Source: JBAYDV01 sp041668045
Lineage (GTDB): Bacteria > Bacteroidota > Bacteroidia > Bacteroidales > UBA932
Direction of reading: 5' to 3'
DNA: 46,211 nt
NCBI GenBank assembly: GCA_041668045.1
Contig: JBAYDV010000007.1
Location: 1 to 46,211 of the forward strand
Under the pieces are notes generated by a model, which saw only the letters and a list, made by a program, of their open reading frames with translations, made no database searches and was not told the origin of the DNA. Numbering within the stretch: position 1 is the first letter of the stretch; the number at the start of each line of letters is the position of its first letter. Shown piece after piece: positions 9,601 through 17,688 of the stretch. Position numbers and translations under genes: made by a program.

Positions 9601-9913
9601 CCTCCTCTATCTGGTCATCTATCTTCTTAGTCAAATCATCAACCTCAGTTGCTAATTTTTCTTTTTCCTCAGAAGCTATAGTTACGTCCTCAAGTTTTTT
9701 TCTACATTCTTTCTTTTTAGCCTCATTATCTGCTATTTTAGCTTGAATCTTTCGACGTATGATATTCGTCTCTTCTCTTAACTCATCGTTAGATAATTTA
9801 TCTATTCTTTCATATGAAAGTAAAACCTTATCTAAAATAGGTTTTAAAAGCTTCATATCCTTTTCGGCTTTTGAACCGAACATCTTTTTCAAAATTTTAT
9901 TAAATCCTGCCAT
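6608..9913 (-). CDS. secA: Preprotein translocase ATPase SecA
   Basis: An 1101-residue SecA, the ATPase motor that drives unfolded preproteins through SecYEG. Walker A is ATGEGKT at about 194-200, the [16 protein letters not shown] motif follows, and the second nucleotide-binding fold carries [14 protein letters not shown] and [12 protein letters not shown]. The C-terminus is the zinc-binding SEC-C tail ([20 protein letters not shown]) that contacts SecB and phospholipids. It is longer than the 901-residue E. coli protein; the extra length includes an acidic/lysine-rich insert in the first 110 residues and another near 340-480, as is usual for Bacteroidetes SecA. It heads the secA-lpdA-bactofilin cluster. 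A minus-strand TATCTTTG at 9961-9954 is a plausible -7 box. Confidence 0.98.
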   Translation of the reverse strand: [1101 protein letters not shown]

Positions 9914-9953
9914 CTATATATTTACATTTATTTTCAAATTATACTACAGCTTA

Positions 9954-9961
9954 CAAAGATA
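9954..9961 (-). promoter_or_regulatory. -7 box of secA
   Basis: TATCTTTG on the minus strand, 41 bases before the secA ATG, matches TAnnTTTG. No convincing -33 element is visible. Confidence 0.45.
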
Positions 9962-10037
9962 AAATAATATTCTAAGTTTTCTAATTTTTCATTATATAAA
10001 TAAGTACTATTTTACGCTTAAGATTATACAAAAAAAT

Positions 10038-10063
10038 AAGAGCTATTCAAATGAATAGCTCTT
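10038..10063 (-). terminator. Intrinsic terminator after the ferredoxin gene
   Basis: A perfect 11-bp stem (AAGAGCTATTC / GAATAGCTCTT) with a four-base loop. On the minus strand it is followed by a run of T (complement of 10031-10037). It sits 23 bases after the ferredoxin stop. The plus side also ends in ATTTTT, so it could work in both directions. Confidence 0.85.
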
Positions 10064-10086
10064 ATTTTTCAATTATTAATGAATAA

Positions 10087-10257
10087 TTATTCGTCTAAAG
10101 ATATAGCATCACTTGGACAAGCATCGGCACAAGCACCACATTCTATACATTCATCAGGATTGATATGATAAATATCTCCTTCAGTAATTGCTCCTACTGG
10201 GCATTCATCTATACATGTACCACATGCAACACATTTATCTGAAATTTTGTAAGCCAT
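10087..10257 (-). CDS. Bacterial-type 2[4Fe-4S] ferredoxin
   Basis: A 56-residue protein with two clostridial-type cluster motifs: Cys9, 12, 15, 19 (CVACGTCIDECP) and Cys37, 40, 43, 47 (CIECGACADACP), the two internally repeated halves of a short soluble ferredoxin. Such proteins carry low-potential electrons to enzymes such as pyruvate:ferredoxin oxidoreductase, Rnf or hydrogenases, which fits an anaerobic organism. It is monocistronic, with a -7 box upstream (TACTTTTG at 10306-10299, minus) and a strong terminator downstream. The partner enzyme cannot be inferred from the neighbours. Composition and spacing leave little doubt. Confidence 0.96.
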   Translation of the reverse strand: MAYKISDKCVACGTCIDECPVGAITEGDIYHINPDECIECGACADACPSDAISLDE

Positions 10258-10298
10258 TGTAAAAAAATTTAAATTATTATTAATTGTTAATTAAGGCA

Positions 10299-10349
10299 CA
10301 AAAGTAATAATTTTTTTTATACGTTCTACAAATTATAATTATATATTTG
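10299..10349. promoter_or_regulatory. Divergent promoters, ferredoxin / DUF1573 gene
   Basis: Minus-strand TACTTTTG (10306-10299) with TTTG at 10332-10329 about 22 bases upstream serves the ferredoxin. Plus-strand TATATTTG (10342-10349) serves the DUF1573 gene, 26 bases before its ATG. Both fit TAnnTTTG. Confidence 0.5.
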
Positions 10350-10375
10350 TAATAAATATTAAAAAGTTAGTTTTT

Positions 10376-11458
10376 ATGAAAAAAAATCTTTTTTTAATTC
10401 TTACCGCTCTATTTTCTGTTATAGGACTATATGCTCAAAATGAATTTGGTGGAATAATAAAATTCGATAAAACCATTTATGATTTCGGTGATATTCTTAT
10501 TTCTGATGGTCCTAAAAGTTGTCAATTTAAATTTACAAATATTAGTAATAAACCTATAATTATTCATAATGTAATAACATCATGTGGATGTACCGATCCC
10601 TCATGGACACGTAAACCTGTAAAACCAGGAGAGAATGGTTATCTTAAAATACTATTTAAAAATGACCAAGGGCCATTTCCTTTCGACAAATCAATAACAG
10701 TATACGTTTCTAGTCTTGACAAACCAGTCATGCTAAGAATAAGAGGAATAGCTCATGAAAAGAAAAAAACGCTTAAAGAGCTATTTAGCTACGACATGGG
10801 ACCTTTCGCCATGAGAACGAATGAGATAAATATTGGACAAGTAGAACAAGGACTTTCTAGAAGCGAGAGTATAGAAGTGGCTAACTTAAATGATAAACCT
10901 TCGAAGATTGAATTCATTAAAAAAAGTCAGGGATTAAAGTTATCTGTAGTTCCAAATCCTATTCCAGCCAATTCCAAAGCTACTCTATCCTACTCAATTA
11001 ATACCAAGGATATTAGTCCACAAAAATGGGGAAATCAAAAATTTTCATTTTCTGTAAAAGTAAATGGCATAGAATACAATAAGCAAATTAGTATATCTGC
11101 GTTGATTAAAGAAAATTTTTCCAAATACTCTACTTCAGAAAAGAAAAATGGTGCCATTCCTCAATTTAATAAAAGTGCTTATAATTTCGGCACTTGTAAA
11201 GCTGGAGATAAATTAAGTGATACGTTCACGCTTAAAAATATAGGAAAAGAAGACCTAATATTATATAGCTTTGATTCTAATAAACCTGGAGTCACATATG
11301 AATATATCAAAAAGACAATTCCTGGCGGAGAAACTAAGATAACATTAAATATAGATACTACAGGACAAAAAGGAGAAGTACTATATATTATAACAATCGT
11401 AACAAATTCTCCAATAAGACCATTTGTAAATTTATTCGTTACTGGTCAAGTAGAATAA
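10376..11458 (+). CDS. Secreted DUF1573 tandem-domain protein
   Basis: A 360-residue exported protein with a Sec signal peptide (residues 1-20, ending ...GLYAQ). The first DUF1573 domain (about 23-120) has FDKTIYDFGDI and the hallmark TSCGCTDPSW. A middle Ig-like beta region (about 135-245) follows, and a C-terminal repeat (about 255-358) begins FNKSAYNFGTCKAGD but lacks the SCGC motif. DUF1573 domains are immunoglobulin-like modules abundant in Bacteroidetes periplasmic and surface proteins; their function is not established. The next gene, a putative metal exporter, begins 17 bases downstream, so cotranscription is likely. Any metal-related role suggested by the cysteines and neighbour is inference. 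Confidence 0.88.
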   Translation: MKKNLFLILTALFSVIGLYAQNEFGGIIKFDKTIYDFGDILISDGPKSCQFKFTNISNKPIIIHNVITSCGCTDPSWTRKPVKPGENGYLKILFKNDQGPFPFDKSITVYVSSLDKPVMLRIRGIAHEKKKTLKELFSYDMGPFAMRTNEINIGQVEQGLSRSESIEVANLNDKPSKIEFIKKSQGLKLSVVPNPIPANSKATLSYSINTKDISPQKWGNQKFSFSVKVNGIEYNKQISISALIKENFSKYSTSEKKNGAIPQFNKSAYNFGTCKAGDKLSDTFTLKNIGKEDLILYSFDSNKPGVTYEYIKKTIPGGETKITLNIDTTGQKGEVLYIITIVTNSPIRPFVNLFVTGQVE

Positions 11459-11475
11459 TTTAATATAAAAATATA

Positions 11476-12630
11476 ATGTTTTTAAATACACTGTTTATTT
11501 CTTTAAAATCTGCTCTCGTCATTACTGGTATGGTAATGGTAATGATGATTCTAATAGAGTATGTTAATGTAAGTACAGCTGGAAAACTAACTAAAGACTT
11601 ACAAAAATCTAAACCAAGACAAGTAGTAATCGCCAGTTTACTAGGACTATTTCCTGGATGTATGGGAGGATTCGCTACAGTAGCGTTATATCAACATAAA
11701 CTTCTTAGTTTTGGAGCATTAATAGCTATGATGATAGCCACTTCAGGAGATGAAGCATTCGTAATGCTATCTTTAATTCCAGGTAAAACATTAATTTTAT
11801 TTGCTATTCTTTTTGTTATTAGTGTTCTAGTAGGTTTATTTATTGATAAATTTTTTCATGGTAAAGACTCTTGTCCTAAATGTGATCAAGAATTTTTAGT
11901 CCATAATATCGACAATACCGTCATATCTGTAGAGAATCATCATACTCACCATACAAATAAATCAGTTCCTTCCATCTTCAAGATATCTACTTATAAAAAT
12001 CTACACAATATATCTAAAGAAAAAATTTATATTATTTTAGGACTTATTATTTTTATAGCTTTAATCGTTGTAACGATAATTAATTCTTCTGTTGAAGAAC
12101 AACCTATATCTTCTTTAATTGGAGAAACAAAATTACCTCCCGCTATATTTCAAGATATATTCAATGAGAAATGGATACAAATACTATTTATTACTACTGC
12201 CATATTATCAATATTATTCACTTTCACAGCTAGTAAGCACTTTATAAAAGAACACATTTGGGGACATGTTATAAAAAAACACTTTTTAACGACTATCCTA
12301 TGGACATTGGGTGCTATACTTGTTATTAAATTTGGTATAAAATATTTAGATGCAGAGACTTTAATACGTAATAATATGTTAGTCGTAATTATTTTATCTA
12401 CTTTAATAGGTATTATACCAGAATCTGGACCTAACCTTATTATCATATTATTATTTATTAATGGAGATCTTCCGTTTTCAGTATTACTAGCTAATTCAAT
12501 ATCTCAAGATGGACATGCAGCTTTGGCTCTGTTAGCTTATAATAGAAGAACTTTTATTAATGCTAAATTAATTAATGTTATAATAGGAGCCGCAGTAGGA
12601 ATTTTTGTTTATTATATATTTGGTATATAA
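11476..12630 (+). CDS. Putative heavy-metal/manganese exporter, ten-TM permease (ArsP_2-like)
   Basis: A 384-residue membrane protein with about ten hydrophobic helices in two halves separated by a hydrophilic loop (about 131-180) that holds a CPKCD pair and a His-rich ENHHTHHTN stretch. Each half contains a related Gly/Pro motif (LGLFPGCMGGFATVALY in the first, IGIIPESGPNLIIILLF in the second), suggesting internal duplication. This fits the putative ten-TM heavy-metal exporter family (PF11449 type), often annotated as a putative manganese transporter. The His/Cys loop could bind metal. It lies 17 bases after the DUF1573 gene. No yybP-ykoY manganese riboswitch is visible upstream. Substrate is not proven by sequence. 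Confidence 0.75.
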   Translation: MFLNTLFISLKSALVITGMVMVMMILIEYVNVSTAGKLTKDLQKSKPRQVVIASLLGLFPGCMGGFATVALYQHKLLSFGALIAMMIATSGDEAFVMLSLIPGKTLILFAILFVISVLVGLFIDKFFHGKDSCPKCDQEFLVHNIDNTVISVENHHTHHTNKSVPSIFKISTYKNLHNISKEKIYIILGLIIFIALIVVTIINSSVEEQPISSLIGETKLPPAIFQDIFNEKWIQILFITTAILSILFTFTASKHFIKEHIWGHVIKKHFLTTILWTLGAILVIKFGIKYLDAETLIRNNMLVVIILSTLIGIIPESGPNLIIILLFINGDLPFSVLLANSISQDGHAALALLAYNRRTFINAKLINVIIGAAVGIFVYYIFGI

Positions 12631-12661
12631 TATTAGTTTTTAAGAGTTTATTGATTAATAA

Positions 12662-12692
12662 TTTGTTTTTTTTTAAAATATTACTACCTTCG
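12662..12692 (+). promoter_or_regulatory. rho promoter (-33 TTTG, -7 TACCTTCG)
   Basis: TTTG at 12662-12665, a 19-base spacer, and TACCTTCG at 12685-12692, which matches TAnnTTTG except for one base. Transcription would start near 12699, 46 bases before the rho ATG. Confidence 0.6.
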
Positions 12693-12698
12693 CCTTTG

Positions 12699-12716
12699 TT
12701 ATGACATCCGTCATAA
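12699..12716 (+). promoter_or_regulatory. 5'-terminal stem-loop in the rho leader
   Basis: TTATGAC / GTCATAA, a perfect 7-bp stem with an ATCC loop, lies at the predicted transcription start of rho. It could stabilise the mRNA 5' end or take part in rho autoregulation; this is inference. Confidence 0.45.
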
Positions 12717-12744
12717 ATTAAAATTCTATTATTAAACATATTTC

Positions 12745-14670
12745 ATGTACGATATTTTACAGTTAAACGCGAAAAGTTTAGAGGACTTAGTAGTTATAGC
12801 ATCCAATTTAAAAATAAATAAAGCAGAATCATTTTCAAAAGATGATTTAATCTATAAAATTTTAGATGAGCAAGCTATTCAAAGTAAAGAAAATCCTCGT
12901 GCCAAACGAACACGAACAAGGGTTTCAAAAACTAAAGTAGCCGATTCTAGTAATGGTGCTAAAAAAAGAAAAACAGAATCTGCATCTTCTAGTAAAGAAA
13001 CTGCAGAAAAAAAGGCAAATACGAGAAAAAAGAAAACTGAAGATACTAAATCTGTTGACATAAAAGCAGAAGAAGTTAAAACTTCAAAACCAAAGACTAG
13101 TCCTAGAAAATCTAAGGTTAAAAAAGAAGTTAATGCAGAAGATAACAATATATCAAAAGCTGAGACTGAGTCTAAAGAAAAGACGAATAAACCTACAATT
13201 AATAAATCAGAAGAAAAGAAACAAGATGTTTCTCAATCTGTAACTTCAAAAGAAGATAAAACAATAGATTCTACAGAAAATACTGATAAACCAGCAGAAG
13301 AAGTTAAAAAAGTTTCGAAAAGAACTAAAAGAGCTAGATCTTCATCAAAGATAGAGAATAATAATTCTAATGGATCTGACACTAAAGCTTCTAATAATAC
13401 ATCGAAGAGTAATGTAGCTAAAAATAATCAGAATCAGAACCAAAACCAAAACCAAAATCAGAACCAGAATCAGAATCAAAACCAGAAATCTCAAAACAAT
13501 CAAAATAAAAATACTTCCAGACAAATAGAACCTAAGAAACCTAAAATAGAATTCGAAGGTATAGTAGAAGCAGTCGGAGTATTAGAGATTATGCCTGATG
13601 GTTATGGATTTTTACGTTCTTCCGATTACAATTATTTAAATTCTCCTGATGATATATATGTTTCTCAATCTCAAATAAAGCAATATGCATTAAAGAATGG
13701 AGATACTGTAAAAGGAGAAATAAGACCACCTAAAGAAGGTGATAAATATTTTCCTTTAGTAAAAATTAATCAAATCGGAGGTAGAAGTCCTGAATTCGTT
13801 CGTGATAGAATACCTTTTGATTTCTTAACACCTCTTTTTCCAGATGAAAAATTTGATATTACGTCAAATGGAAACAATAATCTTTCGAATAGAATAGTAG
13901 ATTTATTTACTCCTATAGGAAAAGGACAAAGAGGACTTATTGTAGCTCAGCCAAAAACAGGTAAGACAGTATTATTGAAATCTATCGCTAATGCCATAGC
14001 TTCTAATCATCCTGAAGTTTATATGATCGTTTTATTAATAGATGAACGTCCTGAGGAGGTTACTGATATGGAAAGAAGCGTAAATGCAGAAGTCGTAGCA
14101 TCTACCTTCGATGAACCTGCAGATAGACATGTAAAAGTGGCTAATATAGTTTTAGCTAAAGCCAAAAGATTAGTTGAATGTGGACATGATGTAGTTATAT
14201 TACTTGATTCTATAACTCGTCTTGCAAGAGCATTTAATACTGTTCAACCGGCTTCAGGAAAAATTCTTTCAGGTGGTGTAGATGCAAATGCTCTTCATAA
14301 ACCAAAAAGATTCTTTGGAGCTGCACGTAATATAGAAAATGGTGGTTCATTAACCATACTTGCTACAGCTCTTACTGATACTGGTTCGAAAATGGATGAA
14401 GTGATTTTCGAGGAATTTAAAGGAACTGGAAACATGGAATTACAGTTAGATAGAAAATTATCTAATAAACGAATATTCCCTGCTGTTGATGTTACTTTAT
14501 CAAGTACTAGACGTGATGATCTTCTCTTAAGTAAAGACAAGATAAGCAGATTATGGATACTTCGTAATTACCTAGCTGATATGAATAGTGTAGAAGCTAT
14601 GGAATTCATGAAAAAACGTCTTGAACAGACTTCATCTAATGATGAATTTTTAATATCTATGAATGGATAA
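12745..14670 (+). CDS. rho: Transcription termination factor Rho with long disordered insert
   Basis: A 641-residue hexameric RNA helicase that terminates transcription. Order: Rho N-terminal helical domain (about 1-45, YDILQLNAKSLEDLVVIAS), a long Lys/Glu/Ser/Asn-rich disordered insert (about 48-268) that includes ten consecutive Asn-Gln pairs (codons at 13426-13485), the cold-shock-like RNA-binding domain from about 273 (VLEIMPDGYGFLR), then the RecA-like motor with Walker A PKTGKT at 403-408, the LLIDERPEEVTDMER segment and the VVILLDSITRLARA Walker B region. E. coli Rho is 419 residues; nearly all the extra length is the insert. A Rho insert of this kind in Bacteroides thetaiotaomicron has been reported to drive condensate formation. 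It has its own promoter and ends at a strong terminator shared with the convergent lptD-like gene. Confidence 0.98.
   Translation: MYDILQLNAKSLEDLVVIASNLKINKAESFSKDDLIYKILDEQAIQSKENPRAKRTRTRVSKTKVADSSNGAKKRKTESASSSKETAEKKANTRKKKTEDTKSVDIKAEEVKTSKPKTSPRKSKVKKEVNAEDNNISKAETESKEKTNKPTINKSEEKKQDVSQSVTSKEDKTIDSTENTDKPAEEVKKVSKRTKRARSSSKIENNNSNGSDTKASNNTSKSNVAKNNQNQNQNQNQNQNQNQNQNQKSQNNQNKNTSRQIEPKKPKIEFEGIVEAVGVLEIMPDGYGFLRSSDYNYLNSPDDIYVSQSQIKQYALKNGDTVKGEIRPPKEGDKYFPLVKINQIGGRSPEFVRDRIPFDFLTPLFPDEKFDITSNGNNNLSNRIVDLFTPIGKGQRGLIVAQPKTGKTVLLKSIANAIASNHPEVYMIVLLIDERPEEVTDMERSVNAEVVASTFDEPADRHVKVANIVLAKAKRLVECGHDVVILLDSITRLARAFNTVQPASGKILSGGVDANALHKPKRFFGAARNIENGGSLTILATALTDTGSKMDEVIFEEFKGTGNMELQLDRKLSNKRIFPAVDVTLSSTRRDDLLLSKDKISRLWILRNYLADMNSVEAMEFMKKRLEQTSSNDEFLISMNG
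13426..13485 (+). repeat. Hexanucleotide repeat AAYCAR x10 encoding (Asn-Gln)10 in rho
   Basis: Ten tandem units of the form AAT/AAC + CAG/CAA encode an uninterrupted NQ tract within the Rho disordered insert. The synonymous variation suggests selection for the peptide and reduced slippage. A length change by whole units keeps the frame, so copy number can vary without loss of function. Confidence 0.9.
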
Positions 14671-14692
14671 TTGATTAAATCAAATAAGTCAT

Positions 14693-14730
14693 AAAAAAAA
14701 GATTCTTAATAATTTAAGAATCTTTTTTTT
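14693..14730. terminator. Bidirectional terminator between rho and the lptD-like gene
   Basis: Stem GATTCTTAA / TTAAGAATC (14701-14709 / 14714-14722) with a TAAT loop, flanked by eight A on the left and eight T on the right. It works for rho on the plus strand and for the convergent gene on the minus strand. Confidence 0.9.
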
Positions 14731-14747
14731 GCTTTTATAATAATTGT

Positions 14748-17672
14748 TTAATAATTATCCCACATTGAATTATTTTTCTTGTATTGTAGTAAATCTGATA
14801 ATGCAGAAGCTTTAGCATTAATTCTAAAACTCCAACTCTGCCATCTACCGGTAGGTACCCATGAAAAAGATATTTGGAAACAATGTAGATCATATGTTGC
14901 ACTCAAATCTGTAGTAGTTATCTCCATATTAGATAAGTCTAATCCTGATCTTGCTGAAATATTTAATGCAGGAGATAATTTAATTTGTCCACTTAAATTA
15001 AGTGTTTGCGTATTAACTTTCTTAGTTAATAATTCATTATTAGAGAATTGATACGACTTAGAAAATGAATATGAATAACTCATAGTTAATGACCATGGGA
15101 TATTAGGATTTAAATAATATAACCATCCCCCTGGAATATATTCTCCTGTTACTGGATGGTAATATATCTTTGTATATAATGGCGCCTCTCCACCATCACC
15201 TATTCCACTACTGCTATTATTCATTTGACCTCTTCCATCACCTCCTTGTCCATCAACTCCTCCTCCTTGATTTTGATTACTTCTTCTGCCAACACTTTTA
15301 CTTCCATCGTTACCATTACCTTGCCCTTTTCCTTGTAAACTATAATTCATAGATAAACTGGCATTAGTCAAACGTGCTAGTCTCAATCCCCCTTCTGAGG
15401 CAATGTTTAATTTATTATATCTATTTCCTTCACTATTGATGGCATATGGATCAAATGACATATTACCGCTAATACTCATTTTTTTGAATATTGACGTATT
15501 AGCGGATACTGATATTCTAGATAATTTCATAGAATCTGCTAAAAAATTATAATTTCCACTAATATTTAGCTGGTCGATTAATTTTATTTTTTTAGTTCCC
15601 AAACCTGTCGTATCAGCTGGATCTGCTACTTTCGCTTCTAAATTATTAGCGAATGAAAATGACATAGAAGCTGATTTTCCACTCGATGGAGGAGAATTCA
15701 AGCCTCCTGAATATTTATTATATTCTACTTCATGTTCTACACCATCATTATCTACATAAGAATAAGTTCTATATCCATTTGCAGCAGTTCCTTGTTCCGG
15801 TCTTACACTAAAACTAAATGAAGGGGTTATCATATGTCTTATTTTCAATTTCTCTCCAAAATTAAACATACCATATAAACGGGTACTCATAGACATAGAT
15901 GCAGAATATGTCTGAGATAATCCAAAAGTACTAAATTGATCAGAGGTTAGTGTTTCTACTTCATCTGTTTCAGGATTATAATATTTGGATTGATCTTGGA
16001 AATACCAATTCATACCATAACTTATGCTTGGAGAAAAATTAAAATATTTCAGCATAGTAAATGAAGGTAGACCTATAGAGAAATTATGTTTCATACCATT
16101 TTTCATCTTCGTCCAAAAATCCGGGTCTCCTACTTCACTAGATTTGAAACTAATTTTATTTTGAAAACTAGTATTGTAGCTTAAAGATATTTGTTCATAA
16201 AATTTTTCTTTTCCAACTGATACTTTACGTTTAAACGGATAGAATCTATTTACAGTATATGTCAAGTTTGGAAAAGTTATAGCATATGAACTATCTCGAG
16301 AGTTCTGACTATGCAGAGCATTTATTGATAATGTTGAATTAGTAAATGTCTTGGAATAAGAAATTGAAGAAGAAATCTGATTTTGAAGACTCTTCTGTAC
16401 ATTATATGAATTATATTGATTATTTGAAGGACTGGAAAAATTTACAGAGGCTCTAAATGATGTTCCTGGTCTAGCTTTGGCATCTTGTGAGTGAGACCAT
16501 TGCAATGCGAAGTTCGTAGATTTCAAAAAATCTGGAGCTCCCTTTTCTCCTGTTTGGTCTTTCGAATATGTCATATTAAAAGATCCATTATATTTATAAC
16601 GCACCTTATATCTTGATGTCGCCTTTACTGCCCATGAACCTAATGTATATATATCAGTCGTCGCGGTTAAATCGAAATGGTCTCCAAATACGAAATAGTA
16701 ACCTAGGTCTTTTAAATAGAAACCCCTGGCTGTTTCTTCTCCATATGTTGGAAAAAGAATTCCACTAGCTCTTGATGGTCGTTTAGGCACAAACCCAAAT
16801 GGTAAGCCTATTGGCAATGGAACATCCATTAATACTAAATATGAAGGGCCAAATACTGTTTTTTGAGTTGGTTGTGTTACAACTTTTGCTGCAGTCATAT
16901 TTAAATAAAAATGAGGATGATCTAAATCACATACTGTATATTTTCCGCCTTTGATATTTATAGATTTGTTAGGCATCATTTTAAGATTCTGACCATGCAG
17001 ATATCCTTCTTCTTGTTGGGTTATCATATTTTTAATTTTAGACTTTCCAGAACTAAAATTATAATAAATATCATCCATTGTATAGGATTTCCCCCCTTGT
17101 GTCATTTCTGGTTTTCCATTGACTTTTCCAGTAATTGTATCTTTTATACCAGAGGCATATACTGTTTTTAGTTTTGTGTCATACGCCATGAAATCAGACT
17201 TGATTTCTAAATCTTTATATTTCACACTAACATCACCATAATAATATATAATATTATGTTCTCCTGAAAAATCTTCTATAATAGAATCAGTAGCTTCTGA
17301 AAAAACTGGAATCCCTCCTAGCATACCTTTTGTAGTATCTAGAAGTTCTTTAGGTATAGAATCTAAAGCGAGAGAATCTGATGTCTGTTGCAGGGAATCC
17401 TTGGATGCTAAGCTATCTTTCAAGGGTATTTTTTCTTTGTGAGCTAGAGTATCTCTTTTTAATGAATCTTTTAATTCATTTTTAATAGATTCTTTTGAGC
17501 CTAATGTATCAGGATTTAATTTTCCTTTTTCTTTTAAGATTTCTTTTACAGCATTTTTATCCAGCGACCTAGTAGAGTCGTTAGATGTCGCGTTCTTAGA
17601 CGTACCACAAGCGACTGCTAATAGTACCATTGCCGTAAAAACTAAAGTATAATAAAGTGTATTTCTACGCAT
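14748..17672 (-). CDS. LptD-like LPS-assembly outer membrane protein (LptD_2 type)
   Basis: A 974-residue envelope protein. A hydrophobic signal (about 6-22) ends in ...LLAVACGTS, which may be a lipobox with Cys at 22. A Ser/Lys/Asp-rich linker with repeated KDSL/DSL motifs follows (about 25-115), then an OstA-like N-terminal domain (HNIIYYYGDVSVKYKDLEIKSDFMAYD and later repeats, about 135-270). A large C-terminal region of alternating aromatic beta strands (about 290-974) is typical of an outer membrane barrel. This matches the Bacteroidetes LptD-related proteins thought to insert lipopolysaccharide into the outer leaflet. A Gly/Asn/Gln-rich segment at about 780-828 probably lies in a surface loop. 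It is convergent with rho and divergent from the amidase, with a TAAATTTG -7 box at 17729-17722. Confidence 0.87.
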   Translation of the reverse strand: MRRNTLYYTLVFTAMVLLAVACGTSKNATSNDSTRSLDKNAVKEILKEKGKLNPDTLGSKESIKNELKDSLKRDTLAHKEKIPLKDSLASKDSLQQTSDSLALDSIPKELLDTTKGMLGGIPVFSEATDSIIEDFSGEHNIIYYYGDVSVKYKDLEIKSDFMAYDTKLKTVYASGIKDTITGKVNGKPEMTQGGKSYTMDDIYYNFSSGKSKIKNMITQQEEGYLHGQNLKMMPNKSINIKGGKYTVCDLDHPHFYLNMTAAKVVTQPTQKTVFGPSYLVLMDVPLPIGLPFGFVPKRPSRASGILFPTYGEETARGFYLKDLGYYFVFGDHFDLTATTDIYTLGSWAVKATSRYKVRYKYNGSFNMTYSKDQTGEKGAPDFLKSTNFALQWSHSQDAKARPGTSFRASVNFSSPSNNQYNSYNVQKSLQNQISSSISYSKTFTNSTLSINALHSQNSRDSSYAITFPNLTYTVNRFYPFKRKVSVGKEKFYEQISLSYNTSFQNKISFKSSEVGDPDFWTKMKNGMKHNFSIGLPSFTMLKYFNFSPSISYGMNWYFQDQSKYYNPETDEVETLTSDQFSTFGLSQTYSASMSMSTRLYGMFNFGEKLKIRHMITPSFSFSVRPEQGTAANGYRTYSYVDNDGVEHEVEYNKYSGGLNSPPSSGKSASMSFSFANNLEAKVADPADTTGLGTKKIKLIDQLNISGNYNFLADSMKLSRISVSANTSIFKKMSISGNMSFDPYAINSEGNRYNKLNIASEGGLRLARLTNASLSMNYSLQGKGQGNGNDGSKSVGRRSNQNQGGGVDGQGGDGRGQMNNSSSGIGDGGEAPLYTKIYYHPVTGEYIPGGWLYYLNPNIPWSLTMSYSYSFSKSYQFSNNELLTKKVNTQTLNLSGQIKLSPALNISARSGLDLSNMEITTTDLSATYDLHCFQISFSWVPTGRWQSWSFRINAKASALSDLLQYKKNNSMWDNY

Positions 17673-17688
17673 TAATCAAAAATATTAC

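Noticed and set aside
12879..13148. 89-residue minus-strand frame inside rho
   Set aside because: Antisense of the low-complexity Rho insert; Phe/Leu/Ser composition is the mirror of Lys/Glu/Thr codons.
13426..13485. Repeat considered as a CRISPR or satellite array
   Set aside because: Six-base units with no spacers, in frame with rho, coding for Asn-Gln.
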